Shown here piece by piece: positions 31,810 through 41,315 of a stretch of 64,000 bases of DNA. The notes under the pieces were generated by a model. It was not told where the DNA came from, did no database searches, and was given only the letters and a program-made list of their open reading frames with translations. The translations under genes and the position numbers were made by a program. The stretch's first letter is position 1. The number at the start of each line of letters is the position of its first letter. The stretch comes from Gammaproteobacteria bacterium (GTDB taxonomy: Bacteria > Pseudomonadota > Gammaproteobacteria > Thiohalobacterales > Thiohalobacteraceae), in the NCBI GenBank assembly GCA_018819175.1, contig JAHJQQ010000052.1, positions 62,001 to 126,000 on the forward strand, in the 5' to 3' direction.

Positions 31810-32844
31810 ATGCGTGTCGCTGTCGTAAATGATTCGAAACTTGCTGCGGAATCCCTGCGCCGTGTGATTGCCGATAGCGGTCGTCATCAGGTTGCCTGGG
31901 TCGCCGAAGACGGCGCCGATGCGGTACACCGTTGTGCTGACGATGTGCCCGATCTCATTCTTATGGATCTGATCATGCCGGTGATGGACGGCGTCGCGGC
32001 CACTCGTCAGATCATGGCCAAAACTCCCTGCGCCATTGTTGTGGTCACCGCCAGCGTGTCCGGGAATGCCGGCAAGGTATTTGAGGCCATGGGCGCCGGG
32101 GCACTGGATGCCATCAATACACCCATCCTTGGCATGAACGGAACCAGCGGCGGGCATGAAGCACTATTGCACAAGATCGATATGGTCGGCCGCCTGATCG
32201 AAGCGCCAAAACGGATATCCGCACCCCATGCCCCAGTTCATCACAATCCCTGCGCCGTGCCCGGCCGTTGTCCGCCACTGATCGCTATCGGCGCCTCGAC
32301 CGGCGGACCCGCCGCCCTGAAAACCATCCTTGAGCCACTGCCCTCCAATCTGGCCGCCGCTATTATCATCGTCCAGCATGTCGACGAGGAATTCGCCCGC
32401 AGCTTTGCCGAATGGCTGAATGAACAGACCGCCCTGAAGGTCCGGCTGGCGCAACCCGGCGACCGCCCCCAGCCGGGCCAGGTATTGATCGCCGGCCGAG
32501 AGGATCATCTGATCCTCACACGCGAGAGTACCCTGGATTACACAGCCAAGCCCGAGGATTACCCTTACCGCCCGTCTGTAAACGTATTTTTCGAAACCGT
32601 GGCGCGACATTGGGGTGGCCAGGCCGTTGGTGTCCTGCTCACCGGCATGGGTAAGGACGGCGGTAATGGGCTGCTGGCCCTGCGCCAGGCCGGCTGCCAC
32701 ACCATTGCCCAGGATCAGGCCAGCAGCGCTATTTACGGAATGCCCAAGGCCGCTGCGGAAATAGGCGCGGCGGTCGATATATTGGAATTGAAGGCCATTG
32801 GCCCCGCACTACTGAAATCTCTGCGGAGGCCGATAACCGCATAA
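31810..32844 (+). CDS. wspF: CheB-type methylesterase
   Basis: The 344-residue protein has an N-terminal receiver (Asp53 in LMDLIMPVMDG) and a C-terminal methylesterase with the Ser163 (GASTGGP), His190 (IVQHVDEEF) and Asp283 (GMGKDG) triad. It removes methyl groups from WspA and resets the system; in Pseudomonas its loss locks WspR on and gives wrinkly colonies. It starts 22 bases after wspE. All catalytic residues are present, so the negative feedback should work. Confidence 0.95.
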   Translation: MRVAVVNDSKLAAESLRRVIADSGRHQVAWVAEDGADAVHRCADDVPDLILMDLIMPVMDGVAATRQIMAKTPCAIVVVTASVSGNAGKVFEAMGAGALDAINTPILGMNGTSGGHEALLHKIDMVGRLIEAPKRISAPHAPVHHNPCAVPGRCPPLIAIGASTGGPAALKTILEPLPSNLAAAIIIVQHVDEEFARSFAEWLNEQTALKVRLAQPGDRPQPGQVLIAGREDHLILTRESTLDYTAKPEDYPYRPSVNVFFETVARHWGGQAVGVLLTGMGKDGGNGLLALRQAGCHTIAQDQASSAIYGMPKAAAEIGAAVDILELKAIGPALLKSLRRPITA

Positions 32845-32862
32845 TTATGTGGATTCTGACCC

Positions 32863-33939
32863 ATGGATGACAAAAGCAAAGCTATCGTGAATGACCCGTC
32901 CGTGCTGATACGCCGGGCCGTGGTGCTGCTGGTCGACGACCAGGCCATGGTCGCCGAGGCGATCCGGCGCATGCTGGTCGACGAGGCGGATATCGAGTTC
33001 CATTACTGCTCCGATCCTCGCGCAGCCATCCAGACGGCCATCAGTCTCCACGCAACCATTATTCTGCAGGACCTGGTCATGCCGGAAATCGACGGCATGA
33101 TGCTGGTGCGTTTCTACCGCGCCAACCCGGCCAGCCGCGACATCCCGGTCATTGTGCTATCGAGTAAAGACGACCCGTCTATCAAGAGCGAGGCCTTTAC
33201 CAATGGCGCCAACGATTATCTGGTCAAACTACCGGATCAAGTGGAATTGATCGCACGCATCCGTGCTCACTCTCGCAGCTACATGGCACAGGCAGAGCGC
33301 GATGCCGCCTATCAGGCACTGCGCGATCTGCAGCGTCAGCTGGAAAACAGCAATGCGCAGCTTGAGGAAAGTAACCGCGAATTGCATCGCCTGTCCTCGC
33401 TGGACGGTCTGACGGGTATCGCCAACCGTCGCCAGTTCGACAAGATGCTGGATCAGGAATGGCAGCGCGCCTTGCGCAACTGCACTGAATTGTCGTTGAT
33501 CATGATCGACATCGATTACTTCAAACTCTTCAACGATACTTATGGCCACCAGGCCGGCGACGATTGTCTGAAAACGGTCGCACTCACCCTGGATCGCATT
33601 GTGCATCGCCCGTCCGATGTGGTGGCGCGCTATGGTGGCGAGGAATTTGCGTTGGTCCTGCCTGAGACCGATACCCAGGGCGCCCAACGCGTTGCTGAAA
33701 AAATGCGCGACACCGTGACTCGCCTGAACATACGTCACGAAGCCTCCAAAGTGAGCGACAAAATCTCACTGAGCATCGGCGTGGCCACTATGAATCCTCG
33801 CGGCAGCGAAAGCCCCGACATGCTGCTGGCCGCGGCCGATGACGCCCTGTATCGCGCCAAACACGCCGGCCGTAACCGCATTGAGATCGCCAAGCCGGAT
33901 GCCGTACTGAGCAATATCGTGAGTCAATTCCGCAGCTAA
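32863..33939 (+). CDS. wspR: Response regulator diguanylate cyclase WspR
   Basis: The 358-residue protein has a receiver (Asp70 in IILQDLVMPEIDG), a helical stalk (about 140-180, EESNRELHRLSSLDGLTGIANR) and a GGDEF domain with active GGEEF (258-262). The inhibitory I-site RPSD (249-252) lies five residues before it. Phosphorylation by WspE promotes clustering and c-di-GMP synthesis. It is the output gene and last of the cluster, 18 bases after wspF. Confidence 0.95.
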   Translation: MDDKSKAIVNDPSVLIRRAVVLLVDDQAMVAEAIRRMLVDEADIEFHYCSDPRAAIQTAISLHATIILQDLVMPEIDGMMLVRFYRANPASRDIPVIVLSSKDDPSIKSEAFTNGANDYLVKLPDQVELIARIRAHSRSYMAQAERDAAYQALRDLQRQLENSNAQLEESNRELHRLSSLDGLTGIANRRQFDKMLDQEWQRALRNCTELSLIMIDIDYFKLFNDTYGHQAGDDCLKTVALTLDRIVHRPSDVVARYGGEEFALVLPETDTQGAQRVAEKMRDTVTRLNIRHEASKVSDKISLSIGVATMNPRGSESPDMLLAAADDALYRAKHAGRNRIEIAKPDAVLSNIVSQFRS

Positions 33940-34056
33940 ATCGTCTCCCGCCCCAACCAGCACTCGCCAAAACCCGGCACAATCCCTATCATTACGGCTC
34001 CACCCGCGGCCTGCCCTGCAGATCCGGCCGACACATGTTGATTGCGGGAGCAAACC

Positions 34057-34380
34057 ATGACTTTTGTCGTTGTTGAGAACTGTATTAAATGCAAATACAC
34101 GGACTGCGTTGAAGTCTGTCCAGTGGATTGCTTTCACGAAGGACCGAATTTCCTGGTCATCGACCCGGAAGAATGCATCGACTGCACATTGTGCGAACCC
34201 GAATGTCCGGCCGAGGCCATCTTCGCCGAGGATGACATCCCCGAAGGACAGGAAGAGTTCCTGGCCATCAATGCCGAACTGTCGGCATCCTGGCCCGTGA
34301 TCACCCAGAAGAAGGATGCCCCGGATGACGCTGATGAATGGCTGGGCAAGCCTGGGAAGATCGATTATCTGGAGCGCTAA
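34057..34380 (+). CDS. fdxA: 7Fe-8S ferredoxin
   Basis: A 107-residue ferredoxin with both cluster motifs: CIKCKYTDCVEVCP near the start and CIDCTLCEPECP near residue 40. The Azotobacter FdI-like pattern, with an extra spaced Cys in the first motif, indicates one 3Fe-4S and one 4Fe-4S cluster. The C-terminal extension WPVITQKKDAPDDADEW is typical. fdxA neighbours mutS in pseudomonads and relatives; here the Wsp cluster lies between them. ATG 34057 has GGGAG nearby; the upstream start at 34042 is less likely. Confidence 0.96.
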   Translation: MTFVVVENCIKCKYTDCVEVCPVDCFHEGPNFLVIDPEECIDCTLCEPECPAEAIFAEDDIPEGQEEFLAINAELSASWPVITQKKDAPDDADEWLGKPGKIDYLER

Positions 34381-34452
34381 GAGCCAGGTCGTCGCTTACC
34401 GCACCAATGGCCAGGATAGGCATGGCACGGCCTGGCTGCTCATGATCCAGGC

Positions 34453-37329
34453 ATGAGCATTCGTCTTTTCCCGTACCACGAAGATCTGCTGGCAACGGCT
34501 GCCGCACGGACGCTGCAGCAAGCCGCCGCCCAGCTCCCCGATCTTTCTTCCGTTGTCATCCTGGTCGCCGATACCCTCGCATCCAACAGCCTGCGCACGA
34601 CGCTGTGTGCGCAAGCGCAGCAGGCCGGTCATGCCGCCCTGTTGGGACTGCGCATCACTACACTGCGTGACTGGATCGAATCCTCCGGCGCAGACGACCA
34701 GCCACCTTTGAACGAACCCGCACGCCATCTGTTGCTGGTCGAGGCGTTGCGTCAACACAGTGGGCTATTCGGTGAAGATGATCCCTGGCGAGTCGCCGAC
34801 AGCCTGTTGGGATTATTCGATGAGCTCAGCCTGCATCGCGCGCAGCTACCCGCATCCGAGGCAGCTCTGGCGGAACGACTCGCGCAAGGCTACCGCATCA
34901 GTGGTCCAACACCGGCAGCGCTCACCCGTGAGGCACATATCGTGCACCGACTCTGGCAGGCCTGGCAGGAACAGACCACGGCCCTGCAGCGTCCAGACCC
35001 GTGGATACATTATCTGAATAAACTGCAGCAGCAGATCACACCGGCTGCCGACGAACCCTATTTCATTCTGATCGGACTGCAGGCACAGAGTCAGGCGGAA
35101 CATGAGTGGGTTGCTGCGCGCCTGCGAACAGGTCGCGCTGAATGGCTGCTGCATGGCAATACTTCGGCACAAGCCACTCTGGCCGACCGTGCCTTGATCG
35201 ATATCCTCCCGCTTTGCTCAGATTGCGAGGAACAGGCTTCCGATAATCCGCGCAGCAAGGTTTTAGATAATGTCTATCCACAGGCTGACCTGAATCTGCG
35301 TCAACGTGCCGCGCAATTGGCTCAACAGTTTCCACGCAGCCCTCTGCACGACAGCATCGCCACACTGGCGGCTGACTCCGCGGAACAAGAGGCGCGCGCT
35401 ATCGATATCCAGGTGCGCCGCTGGTTATTGGAAGGTAAACAGCGCATCGGCATTGTCACGGAAGATCGTCGCCTGGCGCGGCGCGTGCGCGCACTCCTGG
35501 AACGTGCCGGTATTGTGCTGGCCGACAGCGGCGGCTGGGCTCTATCCACGACCAGTGCGGCGGCCTGCGTCGAACGATGGCTGCAATGCATCGAAGAGGA
35601 TTTTGCGCATCAACCCTTGTTGGATCTGCTCAAATCGCCGTTCCTCTGTGCAGATGAAGAACGCGGCACCCATCTCACCACGGTGTATCGTCTGGAACAC
35701 GACATCATCCAGCACGAGAACATCGCGCGCGGACTGGAACGCTACCGGCGCCAGATCGAGTTTCGACGCCATCGCGCCAACTGGCCTGCCGCCACCTTCG
35801 AACCCCTGCACGCCCTGCTCGATCGTATCGAAAAGGCCGCGCGTCCGTTACTCAAACTGCATAGTGGCACGGCCTCCGCGCGGCTATTCCTCGCGCAGTT
35901 GCGTGTCAGTCTGAGCACGCTCGGCATCTGGCCGCTGCTGGATGCCGATGCCGCCGGCCAGCGCGTGCTGGCCCTGTGGGAAGAACTCGATGCCGCAGCA
36001 CAACGCGCGCCCTTGACCCTGAGTTGGCAAGAGTTCCGTATCTGGCTCGGCCGCGCGCTGGAAGCCAAGACCTTCCGCCCCAGCCTTGCCAGCGGTCCGG
36101 TGCAATTGCTCACGCTGGAGCAGAGTCAGCTGGTGAGTTTCGACGCGCTAGTATTAGGCGCCTGCGATCACGAACATCTCCCTGGCAAGGATCGCGCAAC
36201 GGCTTTCTTCAACACCGGCGTGCGCCGAGAACTTGGTCTACCCACCTGGGAACAGAAACTCGCGCAGCGCCTGTATCAATTCCGCCGCGTACTTGATAGC
36301 GCACCACAACTCTTACTGACACGCCGTCGCGAGGATCAGGGCGAACCGGTACTTGCCAGTCCCTGGTTGGAAGCACTGGAGACACTGCATCAACTCGCCT
36401 GGGCAACAACGCTTGAAGATACAACTATCAAGACATTGATGCTGGATGATCGCTGTGCCGTGGTTGCAGCGCAGCCGGCGCCATTACCCAGTCCACCTCT
36501 GCGGCCAAAACCATCACTGCCTGTCGCCCTGTTGCCCGAGACAATCAGTGCCAGCAGTCATCAACATCTGATCGACTGCCCGTATCGTTATTTCGCCAGC
36601 GATGGATTGAGTCTAGCGCCGCGTGAAGAAGTCCGCGAACAGTTGCAGAAATCCGATTACGGCGAACGTGTTCACCGTTGCCTGGAGGCCTTTCATGGTG
36701 AGGTGGAACATCTACCCGGACCCTTTACCCAGCCGTTTAATGCCGACACCCGTGCCAATGCCATCATACTGTTGGAACACATTACCACTGCCGTGTTCGC
36801 GCGAGATTTGGAAGACAACTTCCAGCATCGCGGCTGGCTGAAACGCTGGTGGCAGCTTATTCCAAGCTATGTCGATTGGCAGATACAACGCGCCGCCGAC
36901 TGGCAGGTACAGCAAGTTGAAGCGCGGGTCGAACAAGCCTTCGGTAGCGTGGCGAAGCTTAAAGGCCGCTTGGATCGCATCGACGCCGACGGCCGCGCAG
37001 TTGCAATTCTCGATTACAAAACCGGAGGCATTCCCGCGCAAGCGGACATCGACGCCGGCGAGGCGGTGCAACTGCCCTTTTATGCTTTGCTGAGCGGCGA
37101 AGCGGCCGTGCAGGTGGACTATCTCAAACTCGATGGTGATCGGGTGCAGACCAAAGGCGGATTGTCGGGTGATGAATTATTTGAACTGCGCGATGCCGTC
37201 GGCACACGTCTGGCTGAGTTGCAAACCGCCGTTGCCGAGGGACAACCGTTGCCCGCCTGGGGCGACCCCGACACCTGTCGATATTGTCCGATGGATGGTC
37301 TGTGCCGGCGGGCGGCGTGGGAAGAATGA
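34453..37329 (+). CDS. AddB-like PD-(D/E)XK nuclease, putative DNA repair protein
   Basis: This 958-residue protein belongs to the 'probable DNA repair protein' group related to AddB. The N-terminal half resembles a degenerate UvrD-type helicase. The C-terminal nuclease domain has LKGRLDRIDADGRAVAILDY with the D-x-K motif in DYKTGG. Four Cys suit an AddB-type 4Fe-4S clasp: one in IDCPYRYFASDG (about 712) and three in CRYCPMDGLCRR at the end. It is followed, after a repeat and hairpin, by an AddA-like helicase-nuclease, so the two likely process double-strand breaks in place of RecBCD. No RecBCD gene is seen in the window. Confidence 0.87.
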   Translation: MSIRLFPYHEDLLATAAARTLQQAAAQLPDLSSVVILVADTLASNSLRTTLCAQAQQAGHAALLGLRITTLRDWIESSGADDQPPLNEPARHLLLVEALRQHSGLFGEDDPWRVADSLLGLFDELSLHRAQLPASEAALAERLAQGYRISGPTPAALTREAHIVHRLWQAWQEQTTALQRPDPWIHYLNKLQQQITPAADEPYFILIGLQAQSQAEHEWVAARLRTGRAEWLLHGNTSAQATLADRALIDILPLCSDCEEQASDNPRSKVLDNVYPQADLNLRQRAAQLAQQFPRSPLHDSIATLAADSAEQEARAIDIQVRRWLLEGKQRIGIVTEDRRLARRVRALLERAGIVLADSGGWALSTTSAAACVERWLQCIEEDFAHQPLLDLLKSPFLCADEERGTHLTTVYRLEHDIIQHENIARGLERYRRQIEFRRHRANWPAATFEPLHALLDRIEKAARPLLKLHSGTASARLFLAQLRVSLSTLGIWPLLDADAAGQRVLALWEELDAAAQRAPLTLSWQEFRIWLGRALEAKTFRPSLASGPVQLLTLEQSQLVSFDALVLGACDHEHLPGKDRATAFFNTGVRRELGLPTWEQKLAQRLYQFRRVLDSAPQLLLTRRREDQGEPVLASPWLEALETLHQLAWATTLEDTTIKTLMLDDRCAVVAAQPAPLPSPPLRPKPSLPVALLPETISASSHQHLIDCPYRYFASDGLSLAPREEVREQLQKSDYGERVHRCLEAFHGEVEHLPGPFTQPFNADTRANAIILLEHITTAVFARDLEDNFQHRGWLKRWWQLIPSYVDWQIQRAADWQVQQVEARVEQAFGSVAKLKGRLDRIDADGRAVAILDYKTGGIPAQADIDAGEAVQLPFYALLSGEAAVQVDYLKLDGDRVQTKGGLSGDELFELRDAVGTRLAELQTAVAEGQPLPAWGDPDTCRYCPMDGLCRRAAWEE

Positions 37330-37331
37330 AA

Positions 37332-37387
37332 GGGTCTAGGGTCTAGGGTCTAGGGTCTAGGGTCTAGGGTCTAGCGCCTAGCGCCTA
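37332..37387 (+). repeat. Heptamer tandem array (GGGTCTA)6(GCGCCTA)2
   Basis: Six perfect copies of GGGTCTA are followed by two of GCGCCTA, beginning three bases after the stop of the AddB-like gene. The array is telomere-like in look and prone to slippage. It is noncoding. Confidence 0.95.
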
Positions 37388-37395
37388 AAAAATAG

Positions 37396-37419
37396 AAAGG
37401 CGGCCAGAAGGCCGCCTTT
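37396..37419 (+). terminator. Hairpin AAAGGCGGCC-AGAA-GGCCGCCTTT
   Basis: A perfect 10-bp stem with a four-base loop. Its A- and T-ended arms could terminate transcription both ways; it would separate the AddB-like and AddA-like genes into two units. Confidence 0.75.
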
Positions 37420-37826
37420 GGGTCCCTAACAGGCCGTCCCTGCCCGTCTCAACATCCGTTTGAGTTGTGCCTCCCTGGGTGCAATCCCTGCTTCCACTCC
37501 CTAGCTCAGGAAGCGGTATTTTTTCCTATTATTTCCATAAGTTAAACCCACCCCCTGCGTCAAATCCGCGGCGCGCGCACGGTCGCAGATTGGTCCGTGC
37601 GGCATGTCTTGTGGGCTATCTGATTAATAATCAGAACCTTGGAATTCATGGGTCATCAATCAGAGTTCTCATGCGCGCTATCATGCCCTTAACGACTACG
37701 GGATTATCAGAAAATACTTACAGATAAACACCCACGCCGAGCAGGCCGCATACTCCAACAACGGTTTCAACACGGCATGCCGTTCCGTTTGCCGCTGCCA
37801 CGTCATGCCCTTATGCTGTGCGCGCC

Positions 37827-40800
37827 ATGCGTGATCCCCTCTTAGCCACCGCACCCGACCAACACGCCAGCGTGCACGCCTCGGCGGGTACCGGGAAAAC
37901 CTGGCTACTGGTCACGCGCCTGCTGCGCTTGTTATTGGATGGCGCGGCGCCCGCGAGCATTCTCGCCGTAACGTTCACCCGCAAGGCCGCCGCCGAAATG
38001 CTGGAGCGTTTGAACGAGCGCCTCGCGGAGCTGGCCACGGCCGACGATGCCCAGGTCGATGTCGCGCTTAGCGCGATGGGTATCACCGCCACGGATGCAT
38101 TACGTAAACGTGCACGTACTCTCTATGAAACGCTGCTGTTCGAACCACGCCCGATACGCGCCACCACCTTTCACGCCTTTTGCCAGGAGATCCTGCAACG
38201 CTTCCCCGTCGAGGCCGAGGTACCACCCGGCTTCGAGCTGCAGGAAAGCGAGGCTGAACTGACCGAGGCGGCCTGGGACGCGCTCTATGCCGAGGCGACA
38301 CTGACCCCCGACGGTCAGCAGGCCCGCGCGCTGGAACAGTTGTTCGATGCCTGCGGCGGCCTGTCCAACACACGCCAGGCACTGAACAGCTTTCTCAGCC
38401 ACCGTATCGATTGGTGGGCCTATATTCAGGATCAGCCGGCAGCACTGGGTTTCGCTCAACATCGCGCACAGGAATTGTTCGACTGCGATCCGGATGCCGA
38501 TCTCATCGCCGGCTTCTTCACCACAACCCGGTGTGCCGAACTCAGTGAGTTTGCCGCCTTGCTCGGCAAGCACGACACTAAAACCAACCGTGAGCATCAA
38601 CAGCTACTGTTGCAAGCGTTGGCGTTGACCGAAGCTCAAGCGGGCGATAGTCAACAGCAACGATTGGAATCGGTCACTCAAGTGCTGCTCACCGCCAACG
38701 GTGAACCACGCAAACGCAGCACCAGCAAAGCCCTGGAAAAGAGCCTTGGCAGCAGTGGCAGTGAACGTTTCCTGGAACTGCACAACCGGCTCTGCAACGC
38801 CCTGCTGGAGACGCGCGATCAGCAGGCACGCCTGGCCAGCTTCGCCCTCACCTGTGCCTGGTATCAGGCCGGGCAGCGTCTTCTCGAACATTACCAGCGT
38901 ATCAAGCGCGAACAACGGGTCTTGGATTTCGGCGATCTGGAATGGAACGCCTATCGCCTGCTCAACGGCAGTGGTCAGGCGCATTGGGTGCAATACAAAC
39001 TGGATGCGCGCATCGATCATTTTCTGATCGACGAATTTCAGGACACCAACCCGACCCAGTGGCGTTTACTGCTGCCGCTGTTGCAGGAGCTTGCCGCCGG
39101 CATCACCGAGCGCAAGCGCAGCGTGTTCCTGGTCGGCGATGCCAAACAATCCATCTACCGCTTCCGTCGCGCCGACGCGCGGCTGCTGGAAGCGGCGAGT
39201 GACTGGCTGGAGGAACATCTACAGGCAGGGCGCTTCAGTCTGGAAGCCTCACGCCGCTCCGCACCGGCGATTATCGATTGCGTCAACCGTGCCTTTGCCG
39301 ACGGCCCGCTGGCCGCCGCACTGCCAGAGTTTCCGCCGCATAGCACGCATCTGACGAATCTCTGGGGACAGGTGGAACTGCTGCCACCGTTCACACTGCC
39401 GGAGAGCGTGGAAACAATACGCACAGGTCTACGCAATCCATTGCAGGAACCCCGTCCGACCCCAGCCGATGATCTTCATCTCAGCGAGGCACGTAGTATC
39501 GCGGCACGCATCCGCAGGCTGATCGATGCACCGACGCTGATCGGTCCCGCCGAACAGGCACGGCCGTTACGCTATAGCGACATTCTCATCCTGCTGCGCA
39601 GCCGAACCCATGCCGGCAGTTACGAGCAGGCCCTGCGCGAAGCCGGCATACCCTATTTGGGCGCCGCACGCGGCACCTTACTCGACAGTCTCGAAGTGCG
39701 CGATCTGGAGGCGCTGCTCAACACCTTGATCGCGCCGCATAACGACCTGGCCCTGGCGCAGGTGCTGCGCTCGCCGTTATTCGCCGCAACGGATCAGGAT
39801 CTGATTCAGCTGGCGCAGGCCACTGGTACCGGCTGGATGGAGCGACTTTTGAATCTGGCTACCGAGGTCGCGACCGATTCCGCTCTGGTTCGCGCCGCGC
39901 AGTTATTGCCCCGCTGGCAGGAACTGGTCGGTCGGCTGCCGGTGCACGATCTGCTGGACCGCATCTACCACGAAGGTGATGTGCTGGCGCGCTTCGATGC
40001 CGCGGCGATTCCGGCGCTCAAACCACGCGTGCGCGCCAATCTGATCCGCTTCATCGAACTTGCGCTGGAAGTCGACAGCGGTCGCTATCCGAGCCTGCCG
40101 CACTTCGTCGACCGGCTCGGCGATTTGCGTCAGCGCGCCACCGACGCCCCCGACGACGCGCCACCCGAAAGCGGTGGCGGTGACCGGGTACGTTTTCTCA
40201 CGGTGCATGGCGCCAAAGGTCTTGAATCACCGGTGGTGTTTCTCGCCGACTGCGGCGGCGGCCTGCGTGACCGCAACGCCTGGCAGGCGCTGGTGGATTG
40301 GCCGGCCGAAACCGACCGGCCGGAGACCTTTATTTTAATCGGTCGCAAACAGCAACGTGATCGCATCACGCAGCAACTTCTGGAATGTCAGCAGCAGGCC
40401 GAACAGCGCGAAGATGCAAACCTGTTATACGTTGCATTGACGCGTGCCCGTCAGCTGCTGTTCGTGTCCGCCGCCCTGAGTACCGACAAGGCGGATAAAG
40501 GCTGGTATGGACTGCTGCGCAGCCAATGGGACCCGCAGGCGACACTCGGACCCGACGAATCCTTTATCCATTGCAGCGGCACACCGCCGACCGCGGCAAC
40601 ACCAACGCCTGCACAGACATTGCCCGAAGTCGCTATAGACCCACGCTTGACACAGAAACTCAAACTCAAGCCGGCGTTGATCCGGATTGCACCAAGCCGT
40701 GCCGGCACGCACGTTGCTAGCGACGCCGAAACGGATCCGGATGGGCGCCGCCGCGGTATCGGCATTCATCGCCTGCTGGAGTGGTTGACCACACCGCCAC

Positions 40801-41216
40801 TGCGTACGCGCACGCAACTGCTTGCGGGCCTCGCCCGAGAACTGCAATGCGACGCTGAAGATCCGGAACTTGCCGAGTGGCTCGAAGAGGCTCAAACCGT
40901 GTTACAAACACCCGAGCTGGCACCACTGTTCAATGACTCTGACTATAAAAAGGTCTATACCGAAGTTCCACTGCAATATTACCAGGGCAATGCGCTGGTC
41001 GATGGCGTCATCGACCGGCTCCTGATCACCGCCATAAGCGCACACATTATCGACTACAAATCTCACAACATCGATGCCTCGCAGGCTGAAGCCAGCGCCG
41101 CTGCTTACCGGGAGCAGTTGCAACTGTATGTCGATGGCGTGCGCCGGCTCTGGCCGGAACGTCAGGTGCGCGCCAGCATTCTGTTCACACATTGCCGAGT
41201 GCTGGTGGATATATAA
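37827..41216 (+). CDS. AddA-like UvrD helicase-nuclease
   Basis: This 1129-residue superfamily I helicase has Walker A ASAGTGKTWLL (about 20-30), motif Ia VTFTRKAAAEM, motif II IDEFQDTNPTQW and motif III VGDAKQSIYRFRRAD. A late motif V/VI region holds FLTVHGAKGLESPVVF and ANLLYVALTRARQLL. A C-terminal PD-(D/E)XK nuclease has DGVIDRLLI and IIDYKSHN. It is organised like AddA and follows an AddB-like gene. It should unwind and resect double-strand breaks before RecA loading. Start ATG 37827 is preferred over GTG 37818. Confidence 0.88.
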   Translation: MRDPLLATAPDQHASVHASAGTGKTWLLVTRLLRLLLDGAAPASILAVTFTRKAAAEMLERLNERLAELATADDAQVDVALSAMGITATDALRKRARTLYETLLFEPRPIRATTFHAFCQEILQRFPVEAEVPPGFELQESEAELTEAAWDALYAEATLTPDGQQARALEQLFDACGGLSNTRQALNSFLSHRIDWWAYIQDQPAALGFAQHRAQELFDCDPDADLIAGFFTTTRCAELSEFAALLGKHDTKTNREHQQLLLQALALTEAQAGDSQQQRLESVTQVLLTANGEPRKRSTSKALEKSLGSSGSERFLELHNRLCNALLETRDQQARLASFALTCAWYQAGQRLLEHYQRIKREQRVLDFGDLEWNAYRLLNGSGQAHWVQYKLDARIDHFLIDEFQDTNPTQWRLLLPLLQELAAGITERKRSVFLVGDAKQSIYRFRRADARLLEAASDWLEEHLQAGRFSLEASRRSAPAIIDCVNRAFADGPLAAALPEFPPHSTHLTNLWGQVELLPPFTLPESVETIRTGLRNPLQEPRPTPADDLHLSEARSIAARIRRLIDAPTLIGPAEQARPLRYSDILILLRSRTHAGSYEQALREAGIPYLGAARGTLLDSLEVRDLEALLNTLIAPHNDLALAQVLRSPLFAATDQDLIQLAQATGTGWMERLLNLATEVATDSALVRAAQLLPRWQELVGRLPVHDLLDRIYHEGDVLARFDAAAIPALKPRVRANLIRFIELALEVDSGRYPSLPHFVDRLGDLRQRATDAPDDAPPESGGGDRVRFLTVHGAKGLESPVVFLADCGGGLRDRNAWQALVDWPAETDRPETFILIGRKQQRDRITQQLLECQQQAEQREDANLLYVALTRARQLLFVSAALSTDKADKGWYGLLRSQWDPQATLGPDESFIHCSGTPPTAATPTPAQTLPEVAIDPRLTQKLKLKPALIRIAPSRAGTHVASDAETDPDGRRRGIGIHRLLEWLTTPPLRTRTQLLAGLARELQCDAEDPELAEWLEEAQTVLQTPELAPLFNDSDYKKVYTEVPLQYYQGNALVDGVIDRLLITAISAHIIDYKSHNIDASQAEASAAAYREQLQLYVDGVRRLWPERQVRASILFTHCRVLVDI

Positions 41217-41315
41217 CAACGCAAGCTGAAACCCTTCGCCACGCGGGCTTGAAAATTAAATGCACGTCCCTCAGATTGCTTACTCAATAACAACCTAGCA
41301 ACGTTAGGAGCCTTC

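Larger units (their letters stand above)
37330..37826. other. Intergenic region between AddB-like and AddA-like genes
   Basis: The 497 bases hold a heptamer array and a strong hairpin in the first 90 bases. The rest (37420-37826) shows no gene or recognisable signal. Confidence 0.5.
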
